Shown here: positions 7,094 to 15,361 of the stretch, piece after piece
How positions within the stretch are numbered: position 1 is the first letter of the stretch
Layout: every line of letters begins with the position of its first letter
Source: Sideroxydans sp.
GTDB taxonomy: Bacteria > Pseudomonadota > Gammaproteobacteria > Burkholderiales > Gallionellaceae
Length of the DNA stretch: 64,000 nt
Direction: 5' to 3'
Assembly: GCA_028710605.1 (NCBI GenBank)
Contig: JAQTTU010000002.1
Coordinates: 62,001-126,000, forward strand
Notes under the pieces: generated by a model
What the model saw: the letters and a program-made list of their open reading frames with translations, nothing else
Databases searched by the model: none
What the model was told of the DNA's origin: nothing
Translations under genes and position numbers: made by a program

Positions 7094-7561
7094 ATGAATT
7101 TAATTTTCCGTATGCTCTACGTCATCGTCCGCTCGTTTTTCTGCGCGCGCTTGGAGGTGGGCAATTTGACCAGCGAGCTGAAATTGCGTGTGTTGCCCAA
7201 CGACATCGACATCAACTTCCACATGAACAATGGCCGCTACCTGACCATCTGCGATCTCAACCGCGTGGATGTGTTCGCGCGCAGCGGTTTGCTGAAAGCC
7301 ATGTTCAAGCGCGGCTGGATTCCGGTCATCGCCGAACACACCATGACTTACAAAAAGCCGCTGAACATTTTTGAAAGTTACGAGGTGAAACTGGAAGTGA
7401 CGCATTGGGACGAGAAATATTTTTATATGAAACATACTTTCCACAAAGGCGAACGCATCGTGGCGGAAGGCACCTCGAAAGGCTGCGTGTATGCGCGCGG
7501 CCTGGGCGTGGTGAAACCGGTTGATGCGCTGGCCGCCATAGCGCAGGACAAGTCGAAATGA
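7094..7561 (+). CDS. Hotdog-fold thioesterase family protein (THEM6-like)
   Basis: 155 residues. The N-terminal part is hydrophobic (MNLIFRMLYVIVRSFF), followed by a hotdog domain with LPNDIDINFHMNNGRYLTIC, the DxNxHMNNxxY pattern of acyl-thioesterases of the 4HBT_2/THEM6 type, and a GWIPVIAEHTMTYKKPL segment. It probably hydrolyses an acyl thioester near the membrane. It sits between the ATPase and permease of one ABC exporter, and its stop overlaps the permease start (ATGA at 7558), so it is likely part of the same system. Substrate unknown. Confidence 0.82.
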   Translation: MNLIFRMLYVIVRSFFCARLEVGNLTSELKLRVLPNDIDINFHMNNGRYLTICDLNRVDVFARSGLLKAMFKRGWIPVIAEHTMTYKKPLNIFESYEVKLEVTHWDEKYFYMKHTFHKGERIVAEGTSKGCVYARGLGVVKPVDALAAIAQDKSK

Positions 7562-8343
7562 GCGCTCAATATTTTGCCTTGCCGCGTTTGAGTCTGCGCT
7601 TTTTTCCGATCTGGCGCAGGCATTGGCTGGTGTGGAAAAAAATTGCCGCGCCGTCCATCCTCGGTCATCTGGCCGATCCGGTGATTTACATGCTGGGCCT
7701 GGGCTACGGCTTGGGCAGTTTGTTGCCGGAGATGGGCGGCATGTCGTACATGGCGTTTCTGGCGGCGGGCACGGTGTGTTACAGCACCATGAACAGCGCC
7801 AGTTTCGAGGCGCTGTATTCCGGCTTCGCGCGCATGCACGAGCAGCGCACGTGGGAGGCGATTTTGAATACGCCGGTGTCGCTGGACGATGTGGTGTTGT
7901 CCGAAATTTTATGGGCGGCCACCAAGAGTTTGATGTCGGGTGCGGCGGTGCTGGTGGTGATCTGGATACTTGGGCTGTCGCATTCGCTGATGTCGCTGTG
8001 GATGATTCCGCTGGCGCTGCTGATCGGTCTGGCCTTCGCCGCCATCGGCCTCATCATGACCGCGCTCGCCCCGGCCTATGACTTTTTCATGTACTACTTC
8101 ACGCTGGTGGTCACCCCGATGATGCTACTATGCGGCGTGTTTTTTCCGGTCAGCCAGTTGCCGCAGGGCTTGCAGATCGTCGCCAGCGCATTGCCGCTGA
8201 CGCATGCCATCGAACTGGCGCGGCCATTGATGAACGGTGTCATCCCGCCGCAGGCTTTGTTGCACATTGGCGTGTTGTTGGGATATGCGTTAGTTGCGTT
8301 TTATGTGGCGCTGGTGTTGTTCAGGCGCAGGTTGTCGAGGTAG
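7558..8343 (+). CDS. ABC-2 type permease, NodJ-like
   Basis: 261 residues with about six membrane spans. The order matches NodJ: an N-terminal cytosolic part with RHWLVWKKIAAPSILGHLADP, then MHEQRTWEAILNTPVSLDDV, a conserved loop, and VFFPVSQLPQGLQ before ALPLTHAIELARPLM. It should form the membrane channel for the ATPase at 6074-6988. Its ATG overlaps the thioesterase stop by 4 bases, showing tight translational coupling. Export cargo is not known. Confidence 0.88.
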   Translation: MSAQYFALPRLSLRFFPIWRRHWLVWKKIAAPSILGHLADPVIYMLGLGYGLGSLLPEMGGMSYMAFLAAGTVCYSTMNSASFEALYSGFARMHEQRTWEAILNTPVSLDDVVLSEILWAATKSLMSGAAVLVVIWILGLSHSLMSLWMIPLALLIGLAFAAIGLIMTALAPAYDFFMYYFTLVVTPMMLLCGVFFPVSQLPQGLQIVASALPLTHAIELARPLMNGVIPPQALLHIGVLLGYALVAFYVALVLFRRRLSR

Positions 8344-8356
8344 TCAGAAATCTGGT

Positions 8357-8420
8357 TTTGTAGGTGCGAATTCATTCGCACATGGATAGGCATTCGGGCG
8401 AATGAATTCGCCCCTACAAA
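8357..8420. repeat. GTAGGTGCGAATTCATTCGCAC palindrome, copy 1
   Basis: The left arm TTTGTAGGTGCGAATTCATT and the right arm GAATTCGCCCCTACAAA pair around a short loop. Other copies: 44959-45023, 49248-49307 and 59150-59216. It lies after the permease gene and may end its transcript. Confidence 0.85.
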
Positions 8421-8453
8421 AATAAAATTATTCAAATGTTGAGGATTTTTTTC

Positions 8454-8864
8454 ATGTTGTGGCTCAAAGCTTTTCACATCTTTTTCGTTGTCAGCTGGTT
8501 CGCCGGGTTGTTTTATCTGCCGCGCATTTTCGTTAATCACGCGATGGCGCAGGAGCCGGCGGTGCGCGAACGGTTGAAATTGATGGAAGGCAAACTGTAT
8601 CGTTTCGTCACGCCGATTGGCGCATTGGCGGTCATTACCGGCTTGTGGCTGTGGCTGGGTTTCGGCTTCAGCGGCGCTTGGTTGCACGCCAAGACCACGC
8701 TGGTGGCCGGACTCGTCGTCTATCATTTTTACTGCGGCCATCTGGTGAAAGAATTCGCCGCAGACCGCAACACGCGCAGCCATGTGTGGTTCCGCTTCTT
8801 CAACGAAGTGCCGGTGCTGGTGTTGATCGCAGTGGTAATTTTGGTTGTGGTAAAACCTTTTTAG
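8454..8864 (+). CDS. hemJ: HemJ-type protoporphyrinogen IX oxidase
   Basis: 136 residues, four membrane spans. The opening MLWLKAFHIFFVVSWFAG, with its conserved His, and GLFYLPRIFVNHA are the HemJ signature, and LHAKTTLVAGLVVYHF carries the conserved Lys. HemJ oxidises protoporphyrinogen IX to protoporphyrin IX in haem synthesis at the inner membrane. GAGG at 8441-8444 is 9 bases before the ATG at 8454, so I prefer this over the ATG at 8436. The stop codon TAG coincides with the edge of a palindromic repeat. Confidence 0.87.
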   Translation: MLWLKAFHIFFVVSWFAGLFYLPRIFVNHAMAQEPAVRERLKLMEGKLYRFVTPIGALAVITGLWLWLGFGFSGAWLHAKTTLVAGLVVYHFYCGHLVKEFAADRNTRSHVWFRFFNEVPVLVLIAVVILVVVKPF

Positions 8865-8952
8865 CCACAGAGTACACAGAGGCCACAGAGAAAGTCACTG
8901 CAACTGAATCTGTCGCGCATTTCTCTGTGATCTCTGTGTCCTCTGTGGCAAA
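8862..8952. repeat. ACAGAG-type palindrome overlapping the hemJ stop codon
   Basis: The arms TAGCCACAGAGTACACAGAG and TGATCTCTGTGTCCTCTGTG pair. In a sibling copy (61753-61867) the edge also reads TGGCTAAAA, so the TAG that ends hemJ appears to belong to the repeat. Confidence 0.8.
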
Positions 8953-8975
8953 TAGTTTTTTCTTGGATTTTCAAA

Positions 8976-10121
8976 ATGTCTGATTTCTTCGCCCCCTGTC
9001 CGCGCGGACTGGAAAAACTTCTGGCCGATGAGCTTGCATCATTCGGCGCTGCCGACATTCGCACCACCGAAGGCGGTGTGGCGTTCGCCGGAGACTGGGC
9101 GCTGTGTTATCGCGCCAATCTGCAAAGCCGTCTCGCTTCGCGCATTCTGTGGCGCGTGAAAGAGGCCACCTACTTCCGCGACGAGCAGGATGTTTACAAG
9201 ACCGTGTTCGATCTGCCGTGGTCGCGCTGGTTCGATGTGAACGACACCATTCTGGTCAAAGTCACCGCCATCCGCTGTCCGCTGAAAAGCCTGGAATTCA
9301 TCACGCTCAAAATCAAGGACGCGGTGTGCGACAAATTCCGCGCCGAGAAAAACGCGCGTCCCAGCGTGGCCAAGCTCGACCCCGACATGCGCATCCACGC
9401 TTTCTTCGAGGGCGAAAAATTCACGATGTATCTGGATACCTCCGGCGACGCGCTGTACAAACGCGGCGTGCGCACCCACACCAATATCGCGCCGCTGCGC
9501 GAAAATCTTGCCGCAGGCATTTTGAAAATGGCGGGCTGGAAGCCGGGTATTCCGCTGTTCGATCCGATGTGCGGCAGCGGCACATTCCTGATTGAAGCCG
9601 CGCAGATGTCGCTCAACATTCAGCCCGGCATCGCCCGCGATTTCGCCTTCCAGAAATTGAAAAATTTCGATGCGAAATTGTGGAACGCGATGCGCGAAGC
9701 CGCCATCGCCGCGCAGAAGCCAGTATGCGAATTGCCCATCTACGGCAGCGACCTGTACGGCGACGCGCTCAAAGCCGCGCACCAGAATCTGTTCGATGCG
9801 GGCATCCGCGAGACGGTGGATTTGAAACAATGCAACGCGCTGGAAGCCTCGCCGCCCGAGAAAGAAGGCATTCTCATCGCCAATCTGCCCTACGGCGAAC
9901 GCATGGGCGACGAAGACGAACTGGCCGAGCTGTACCCGCAACTGGGCAACGTGCTGAAACAAAAATTCGGCGGCTGGAACGCCTACCTGTTCACCGCCGA
10001 TATGCGCATCGTCAAACTGATGCGGCTCACGCCGTCCAAACGCACACCGCTGTATAACGGCGCGATCGAATGCAGATTGTTTGAATATAAAATCGTGGCG
10101 GGCAGCAACCGACCGAAATGA
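8976..10121 (+). CDS. THUMP-domain RNA methyltransferase (RlmL N-terminal/YcbY type)
   Basis: 381 residues, beginning MSDFFAPCPRGLEKLLADEL as in RlmL-type enzymes. A THUMP domain covers about 45-155; a UPF0020/class I methyltransferase domain follows with FDPMCGSGTFLIEAA (SAM site) and ANLPYGERMG (the NPPYG-like catalytic motif). E. coli RlmL has this part fused to RlmK; here the RlmK half is absent, as in many betaproteobacteria. It should methylate a guanine N2 in 23S rRNA. The exact target is inferred. Confidence 0.85.
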   Translation: MSDFFAPCPRGLEKLLADELASFGAADIRTTEGGVAFAGDWALCYRANLQSRLASRILWRVKEATYFRDEQDVYKTVFDLPWSRWFDVNDTILVKVTAIRCPLKSLEFITLKIKDAVCDKFRAEKNARPSVAKLDPDMRIHAFFEGEKFTMYLDTSGDALYKRGVRTHTNIAPLRENLAAGILKMAGWKPGIPLFDPMCGSGTFLIEAAQMSLNIQPGIARDFAFQKLKNFDAKLWNAMREAAIAAQKPVCELPIYGSDLYGDALKAAHQNLFDAGIRETVDLKQCNALEASPPEKEGILIANLPYGERMGDEDELAELYPQLGNVLKQKFGGWNAYLFTADMRIVKLMRLTPSKRTPLYNGAIECRLFEYKIVAGSNRPK

Positions 10122-10157
10122 AATTCCGCTTAACCTGTCACTCCATGGACTACCCAA

Positions 10158-10733
10158 ATGATCGAAGTCATTCTCCAGCTTAAACTCGAATCGTTTCTGG
10201 TCAACAGCATGGGAGAGGCCGAGGATTTATCCAGCCAGATGTCCACCCGGGCGCTGCGCTTTTCCTGCGTGAAAGTTGCCGGTGCGCGGCTCATCGTGGA
10301 TAACAAACCGACTGCCGATTTTGAATTTCTGGGCGCGGCCAGCAAGCCCGGTGCGCGGATCGAATCCGACCAGGAGTTCGATAGCCAGGTGGTGGCTTAT
10401 CTTGCGGCGAACCCCAAGGTCGATGCCTCAAGGGTCATGCTCGCTTTCGGTACAACGGGCTATAGCGCCGCGCCCAAAACCACCGGCAGCGGCGAGGTCG
10501 GACGCATGTTCATCAACGAGTTGCCCAACCAGAAAAGCATCATCCTTGAACTGCTGTTCAAGCCCGAAGAGTTCGATGCGGTTTGGGATCTGACGACCAA
10601 ACAAAAAGTGCAGAACGTGCTTGCCACGCTGAGTTGCTTCAAATCAAAACCGGATGATGCGCCTGTTCCCGGCGGCAATAAATTTGTGGCCGGGGTGCTG
10701 TCCTGCTCGCTGCAACTGGTTCCAAACGAATAG
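10158..10733 (+). CDS. Hypothetical protein
   Basis: 191 residues, soluble, with no signal peptide or membrane span and no motif I recognise. Codon use resembles the neighbours and the ATG follows a short gap after the methyltransferase, so it looks like a real gene. The middle (GYSAAPKTTGSGEVGRMFIN) is glycine- and charge-rich and the second half is predicted mixed alpha/beta. No function can be offered. Confidence 0.65.
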   Translation: MIEVILQLKLESFLVNSMGEAEDLSSQMSTRALRFSCVKVAGARLIVDNKPTADFEFLGAASKPGARIESDQEFDSQVVAYLAANPKVDASRVMLAFGTTGYSAAPKTTGSGEVGRMFINELPNQKSIILELLFKPEEFDAVWDLTTKQKVQNVLATLSCFKSKPDDAPVPGGNKFVAGVLSCSLQLVPNE

Positions 10734-10742
10734 TTCACGTAC

Positions 10743-10775
10743 AAGCCCGTCAATAGGCGATCTGCACGATGCGCC
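10743..10775 (+). repeat. REP-like element, partial copy
   Basis: Only the left arm GCCCGTCAATAGGCGATCTGC and a few more bases remain. It lies between two convergent genes. Confidence 0.65.
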
Positions 10776-10784
10776 TGAAAATAT

Positions 10785-11639
10785 TTACGACTTCATCTCC
10801 TTCATTCCGGCGCTGTAAAAATACAGACCGCAATTCATGCGTTGCTGCGCATCCGGTTTGCTGGCATCGTGCGCTTCCAGCTCGGCGATACGCTGGCGCA
10901 GCGTATCCAGCAGTTGTGAGCCCAGTTTTCTGGAGAGCGCCTCCAGTTCGGCAACCGACTCCGCTGTCAGCTTGTTTCCCTGAACACTGGTTTCCGGTAA
11001 CGGCGGTTGTTGCCCTTGAAGATTTTGCGCGGCCGCGCACAGGTGATCGTGCAGGTTCCGGCCGATGCGATAGGCTTTTTCGTCAAAACCGTTTTCCTTG
11101 GCGGATGCCTCGGTAATCAGGCACACCAGTCCTTCGGCATCAATCCTGGCAATCCCGGTACGCAGCCATTCGTCCAGAATCACGCGCGAGCGAATGTCTT
11201 TGCTGACCGAGGCGACCAGCCCTTCGAACGATGCGCCGCCGCCTTCGCTGATCAGTCTCGGCAACGGGCGATGCCGTCCGGTATCGTCCAGATGTTGCGG
11301 GTCGCTGGTCCACAATTTCACCAGTTTGCTGCTCAGCGAAACCGAGGGCGGCAGCGTCTGCTCCAGCATTCTTTCCGGGCGCAGCGTTTTTACATCCTTG
11401 CGATGCACGCCGCTCAACAGGCTGATGCGGCTGTCGGTCTGCGGTTTGCCTTGCATCCTGAATTCTTCGGTTGCCACTTCGACATAGATCGATTTCAGCA
11501 ACTGGGACAAGAACGGATAGGTGATCGAATGCGTCAATAGCAGTTTGACCAGCGGGCGCAGCATGTAGCGCACCGCCGAAATCAGGGAAGAGGAGGGGGT
11601 CTGAAAATTGGCACCCGAAAAATTGTCATTAGTTTCCAT
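10785..11639 (-). CDS. DUF6502 family protein
   Basis: About 284 residues from METNDNFSG; AAGG lies about 8 bases before this ATG (11639), which I prefer to an upstream in-frame ATG at 11711. The segments LLLTHSITYPFLSQLLKSIYVEVATEEF, ISLLSGVHRKDVKTL and LPRLISEGGGASFEGLV fit the DUF6502 family as I remember it, whose N-terminal part looks like a winged-helix/HTH region. No catalytic motif is visible. It is a single gene; the -10-like TAAAAT on its upstream side is weak. Function unknown, perhaps a DNA-binding regulator. Confidence 0.65.
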   Translation of the reverse strand: METNDNFSGANFQTPSSSLISAVRYMLRPLVKLLLTHSITYPFLSQLLKSIYVEVATEEFRMQGKPQTDSRISLLSGVHRKDVKTLRPERMLEQTLPPSVSLSSKLVKLWTSDPQHLDDTGRHRPLPRLISEGGGASFEGLVASVSKDIRSRVILDEWLRTGIARIDAEGLVCLITEASAKENGFDEKAYRIGRNLHDHLCAAAQNLQGQQPPLPETSVQGNKLTAESVAELEALSRKLGSQLLDTLRQRIAELEAHDASKPDAQQRMNCGLYFYSAGMKEMKS

Positions 11640-11802
11640 GTGGTTACCTTGTTGTGCGTGGGATAATTTTACACATATCGCTTGACGCGGGATATTAACC
11701 CACGATAGCATTCAACCATGCGGGAAAAAATCCCACACCGATCAGATGATGCAGCAAATCCCCAGCACACAACAAAGTCAGTCCCAATCAACGGAGGTTA
11801 CG

Positions 11803-12000
11803 ATGAAAACCACCAAACCACTATGGATGAACGAGCCGGAGCTGGAGCAGACCAGCATCCGGTTCACCTGCCCGTTCTGCTATTCATGGATACGCAGAGC
11901 CGAGTTTGAACAGCATATCCAAAGCCAGCACCCGCAAGTCAATATCCCGAAACCGGTGCAAGGGCGCGGCATTGCAGCGCCGGGTATCAAGGGTAGATGA
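11803..12000 (+). CDS. Small C2H2-like zinc-motif protein
   Basis: 65 residues starting MKTTKPLWMNEPELEQ. An excellent GGAGG is placed 7-8 bases before the ATG at 11803, which settles the start over an upstream in-frame ATG. The middle reads FTCPFCYSWIRRAEFEQHIQ followed by SQH, a CxxC...HxxxxH pattern that could hold one zinc ion. The C-terminus is short and basic. Role unknown; it may bind nucleic acid or protein. It ends just before a hairpin repeat. Confidence 0.65.
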   Translation: MKTTKPLWMNEPELEQTSIRFTCPFCYSWIRRAEFEQHIQSQHPQVNIPKPVQGRGIAAPGIKGR

Positions 12001-12007
12001 GGGTGTT

Positions 12008-12054
12008 CGTAGGTCGGGCTTTAGCCCGACATGTCGGGTTGAAACCCGACCTAC
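12008..12054. repeat. GTCGGGCTTTAGCCCGAC palindrome, copy 1
   Basis: The arms GTAGGTCGGGCTTTAGCCCG and CGGGTTGAAACCCGACCTAC pair. It lies between two convergent genes and could terminate both. A second copy is at 41806-41864. Confidence 0.8.
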
Positions 12055-12082
12055 GGAGGGTGCAGAACCCTATCTCAGGCTG

Positions 12083-14353
12083 TTACTCTTGTTTCAGCAT
12101 CGCCTCAAACTGCTCAAGCGGAACAGGATTGCCGAACAGCCCGCCCTGAAATTGGGTGCAGCCGTTGCCCAGCAGAAACTGTCGCTGCACTTCCGTTTCC
12201 ACCCCTTCGGCGATGACATCCAGATACAGGTTTTGCGCCATCGCGATAATGGTGCCGACAATCTCGCGGTCGCTGGTGTCGGCGGCGATGTCGCGCACGA
12301 AGGAGCGGTCTATCTTGATCTGGTCCAGCGGCAGACGTTTGAGGTATTGCAGCGAGGAATAGCCGGTGCCGAAATCGTCCAGCGAGAACTGTACGCCGAT
12401 CTCTTTCAGGGCTTGCATGGTCTTGATGGTCTCTTCGATGTTGTCCAGCAACATGCTCTCGGTCAGCTCCAGTTTGAGCAGCACCGGGCTGATGGCGTGG
12501 CGTTGTACGGCAGCTTGCACCTGGGCTGTGAAATCGGCCTGACGGAATTGTCTGGCGCTCACATTCACCGCCAGCGCAAGGTTGCGCGTGAGCACATTCT
12601 GTTGCCATGCCTTGATCTGGGCGCAAGCCGCATCGATCACCCAGTGCCCGATGGATAAAATCAAATCCGTTTCTTCCGCCAGCTTGATAAACAGATCGGG
12701 AGAAATCAGGCCGCGTTCGGGGTGAATCCAGCGGATCAACGCCTCGGCTCCCAGCGGGCGGCGCATTTGATCCACCTGTATCTGGTAATACAAATGGAAC
12801 TGCCGCTTCACCAGCGCCCCGCGCAATTCGCCTTCCAGCACAACGCGGGCGGTCACCGCATCCTGCATCAGCTGGTCGAAAAAACGCACCGTGTTGCGAC
12901 CGGCTTTCTTGGCCTGATACATGGCGATGTCGGCCTGTTTCAACAGCTCTTCTTTTTCCAGACGGTGGCCGCAGAACAGGGTCGCGCCTATGCTGGGAGT
13001 GCAACGATATTCGTGCGCGACCAACTGGTAAGGCCGACCCAGCGCGTCGAGAATTCTTTCGCCGATGGCTTCCGTCTGCGCCGCCGCTTCGAGGCCGTGT
13101 CCGCCCAGATCTTCCAGCATCACCACGAACTCGTCGCCGCCCAGACGCGCCACGGTGTCGTCCGCATGCACGCAGGAATTCAAACGCTGGGCGACCTGGC
13201 GCAGCAGCAAGTCGCCCATGTCGTGACCCAGCGTGTCGTTGAGCGCCTTGAAATTATCCAGGTCGATAAACAGCAGCGCGCCTTCCTTGTTGCTGCGCGC
13301 GCTGGAAGCCAGCGCATGATGCAGCCGCTCCAGCAACAGCCGCCGGTTGGGCAGCTCGGTGAGCGGATCGTAAAACGCCAGATTCTTGATCTTGTCTTCC
13401 GCCAGCTTGCGCTCGGAGATGTCCTGCACGATGGCGATTCCGCCCGTGATTGCGCCGCTGCCATCATGGAAAGGCGCGCAGGTAATGTAAGCCCATCCGT
13501 CGGCTTCGCTGTGCGTGGCGAGATAATGTCCCTCGAAATACCCCATCTCGCCTTGCAGCGCCTTGCGCAAACTGGGCAGGATGGCCTGCTCCTTGAGCAG
13601 TTTCATATCCAGCCCGATCAGGCGCTCGACAGAACTGCGCAGCATAGCGGCCAAGCGCTCGTTGCAATACGTGATAACCAGATCGGTGTCGAAGTGGAAA
13701 ATGCCGACCGGCAAATGGGCCAGCAGCAAACGGTAGCGCTCCTTGCCTTCGCGCACTTTCTCCTCGCGTGCGGCGGCTTCGAGGCGCAAGGAAATATTTT
13801 CATAAACATTGCGACTGATGCGCCGCAAAATCATGATCATGAATCCCAGATACAGCAGTACCGCCATGCCCATGGAGGCGGACAAGCCGTCGCCTGCAAC
13901 AAACAGGCGGACGGTGATCGGCAGGCAAAGCAACACCGAAAATGAAACGGCGCTGATCAGATCGGCAGAGAACGAAGCCACGCCGCCGACCGTCATTCCC
14001 CCCAGCACAAAAATCAGGAACATCACATGCTGCGGATGATTGTCCGGGTACAGCAGAAACCCTGCCGAACCCCAAACCGCGCCGGCCACAATAACCCCGA
14101 GACGAAACTTCCACAGATGCACATTGGCATCGTAGTCAACGTCGAAATGTTTGGGCGCATAGACAAGGGCGGCACGCAACAGCGAGGCCAGCACCATGAG
14201 CGAGCCCCAGACAATAAAACTGGCGGAAGACACCACCGCTTGCTGCATATAAGCGAGAAACAGCGCGAGCGAAATGCTGGCGATCAACGACACCTTGCTC
14301 ACGGAAAGCAACTGTCGCAATTTCGCGGATTGAATGGCAGTCTTATCGTTCAA
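12083..14353 (-). CDS. Membrane PAS-GGDEF-EAL cyclic-di-GMP protein
   Basis: 756 residues: about six membrane spans (15-185), a PAS domain (about 215-325), GGDEF (about 330-495) and EAL (about 505-755). The synthase motif ARLGGDEFVVML is intact. The inhibitory RxxD before it reads HADD, so product inhibition is probably lost. The EAL side has GAEALIRW, ELTESMLL, DDFGTGYSS and EGVET, so the diesterase is probably active. It should switch c-di-GMP level in response to a membrane or PAS signal. A stand-alone gene. Confidence 0.92.
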   Translation of the reverse strand: MNDKTAIQSAKLRQLLSVSKVSLIASISLALFLAYMQQAVVSSASFIVWGSLMVLASLLRAALVYAPKHFDVDYDANVHLWKFRLGVIVAGAVWGSAGFLLYPDNHPQHVMFLIFVLGGMTVGGVASFSADLISAVSFSVLLCLPITVRLFVAGDGLSASMGMAVLLYLGFMIMILRRISRNVYENISLRLEAAAREEKVREGKERYRLLLAHLPVGIFHFDTDLVITYCNERLAAMLRSSVERLIGLDMKLLKEQAILPSLRKALQGEMGYFEGHYLATHSEADGWAYITCAPFHDGSGAITGGIAIVQDISERKLAEDKIKNLAFYDPLTELPNRRLLLERLHHALASSARSNKEGALLFIDLDNFKALNDTLGHDMGDLLLRQVAQRLNSCVHADDTVARLGGDEFVVMLEDLGGHGLEAAAQTEAIGERILDALGRPYQLVAHEYRCTPSIGATLFCGHRLEKEELLKQADIAMYQAKKAGRNTVRFFDQLMQDAVTARVVLEGELRGALVKRQFHLYYQIQVDQMRRPLGAEALIRWIHPERGLISPDLFIKLAEETDLILSIGHWVIDAACAQIKAWQQNVLTRNLALAVNVSARQFRQADFTAQVQAAVQRHAISPVLLKLELTESMLLDNIEETIKTMQALKEIGVQFSLDDFGTGYSSLQYLKRLPLDQIKIDRSFVRDIAADTSDREIVGTIIAMAQNLYLDVIAEGVETEVQRQFLLGNGCTQFQGGLFGNPVPLEQFEAMLKQE

Positions 14354-14501
14354 AATAGTTCACGGATAGCTGGGTAATGCGGGGCTGGTTGCGCAGATTA
14401 TGCCTAAATTCAAAACCTGATGCTTTCGGTTTAACTTCAGCAGAACAATACAAAGGCCTTGTTTTTCGCGGGGCTTCATGGAGTACCCGCAAGGAGTAGG
14501 C

Positions 14502-14537
14502 CGTGGATGTAAAGCCGACAAGTCGGCAACATCCACG
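14502..14537. repeat. Perfect nested hairpin
   Basis: CGTGGATGT (14502-14510) pairs with ACATCCACG (14529-14537), and inside these GCCGAC pairs with GTCGGC around AA. The result is a long, nearly perfect stem. It lies just before a REP-like element in a 348-base gap (14354-14701) that holds no other gene I can support. Confidence 0.75.
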
Positions 14538-14540
14538 CAC

Positions 14541-14572
14541 ATGCCCGTCAATAGGCGATCCGCATGATGCAT
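14541..14572 (+). repeat. REP-like element, partial copy
   Basis: ATGCCCGTCAATAGGCGATC followed by CGCATGATGC. Only the left arm is preserved. Confidence 0.65.
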
Positions 14573-14701
14573 GCAACGGAATTGGCCGTATTGACCGGGC
14601 TGCGGATTCAATCATCTCTATCAAGCAGAGCGGAAGGTGTTAGGCTTTGTCCAGCCGCCAATCCACCGGCTTGCCCAGCCTTTAACCCAACAAATTCTCT
14701 T

Positions 14702-15349
14702 ATGACCGGCAACGACAACGCGCTCTGGCAGCAATGCTGGCGCGACCAGCAGACCGATTTCCACCAGCCGGAAATCAACCCGTTGCTCATTCGCTTCTGG
14801 CGCGGTCTTGAACTCGCGGCGGGCAGCAGAGTATTCGTTCCGCTGTGCGGCAAAAGTCTGGACATGATCTGGCTGGCGCAGCAAGGCCATGAAGTGATCG
14901 GCCTGGAATTGAGTCCCGTCGCCGTGCGCGCATTCTTCAGCGAAAACCGGATGCAGGCGACGCAGCGCGATGTCGGCGGATTCACCCTTTGGCAATGCGG
15001 AAAAATCAGCATCCTCTGCGGCGACTATTTCGATGTGAGCCAACGCGATCTGGGGCGCATCGACGCGGTGTATGACAGAGCCGCGCTCACCGCACTGCCG
15101 CAAGACATACGCCTCCTTTATGTCGCCCACCTCAAACAGATTCTGCCGCTAGCCTGCAAAGTGTTTTTGCTCACCGTGGAAGATGCCGACGAAGGCGAAA
15201 CGCGGGAAGTCACCTTGGGCGCGTCCGGCGAAATCACCGCGCTCTATGCGCAAGCCTTCGAAATTGAATTGGCGCATGTGGAAAGCGTGCCGGAACCCGA
15301 AGCGGCAAGCTATTCCGAACACAAGGTTTACCGGCTCGTCCCCCGATAG
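14702..15349 (+). CDS. tpm: Thiopurine S-methyltransferase
   Basis: 215 residues from MTGNDNALWQQCWRDQQ. Matches bacterial Tpm throughout: FHQPEINPLLIRFW, the SAM-site PLCGKSLDMIWLAQQGHEV, GLELSPVAVRAFF, and YDRAALTALP. It methylates thiols, and in bacteria has been tied to selenium and tellurium methylation. I chose ATG 14702 because family members start here; the frame extends upstream into repeat sequence. A single gene between a repeat and the convergent M23 peptidase gene. Confidence 0.9.
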   Translation: MTGNDNALWQQCWRDQQTDFHQPEINPLLIRFWRGLELAAGSRVFVPLCGKSLDMIWLAQQGHEVIGLELSPVAVRAFFSENRMQATQRDVGGFTLWQCGKISILCGDYFDVSQRDLGRIDAVYDRAALTALPQDIRLLYVAHLKQILPLACKVFLLTVEDADEGETREVTLGASGEITALYAQAFEIELAHVESVPEPEAASYSEHKVYRLVPR

Positions 15350-15361
15350 CGCAGCAGAAAA

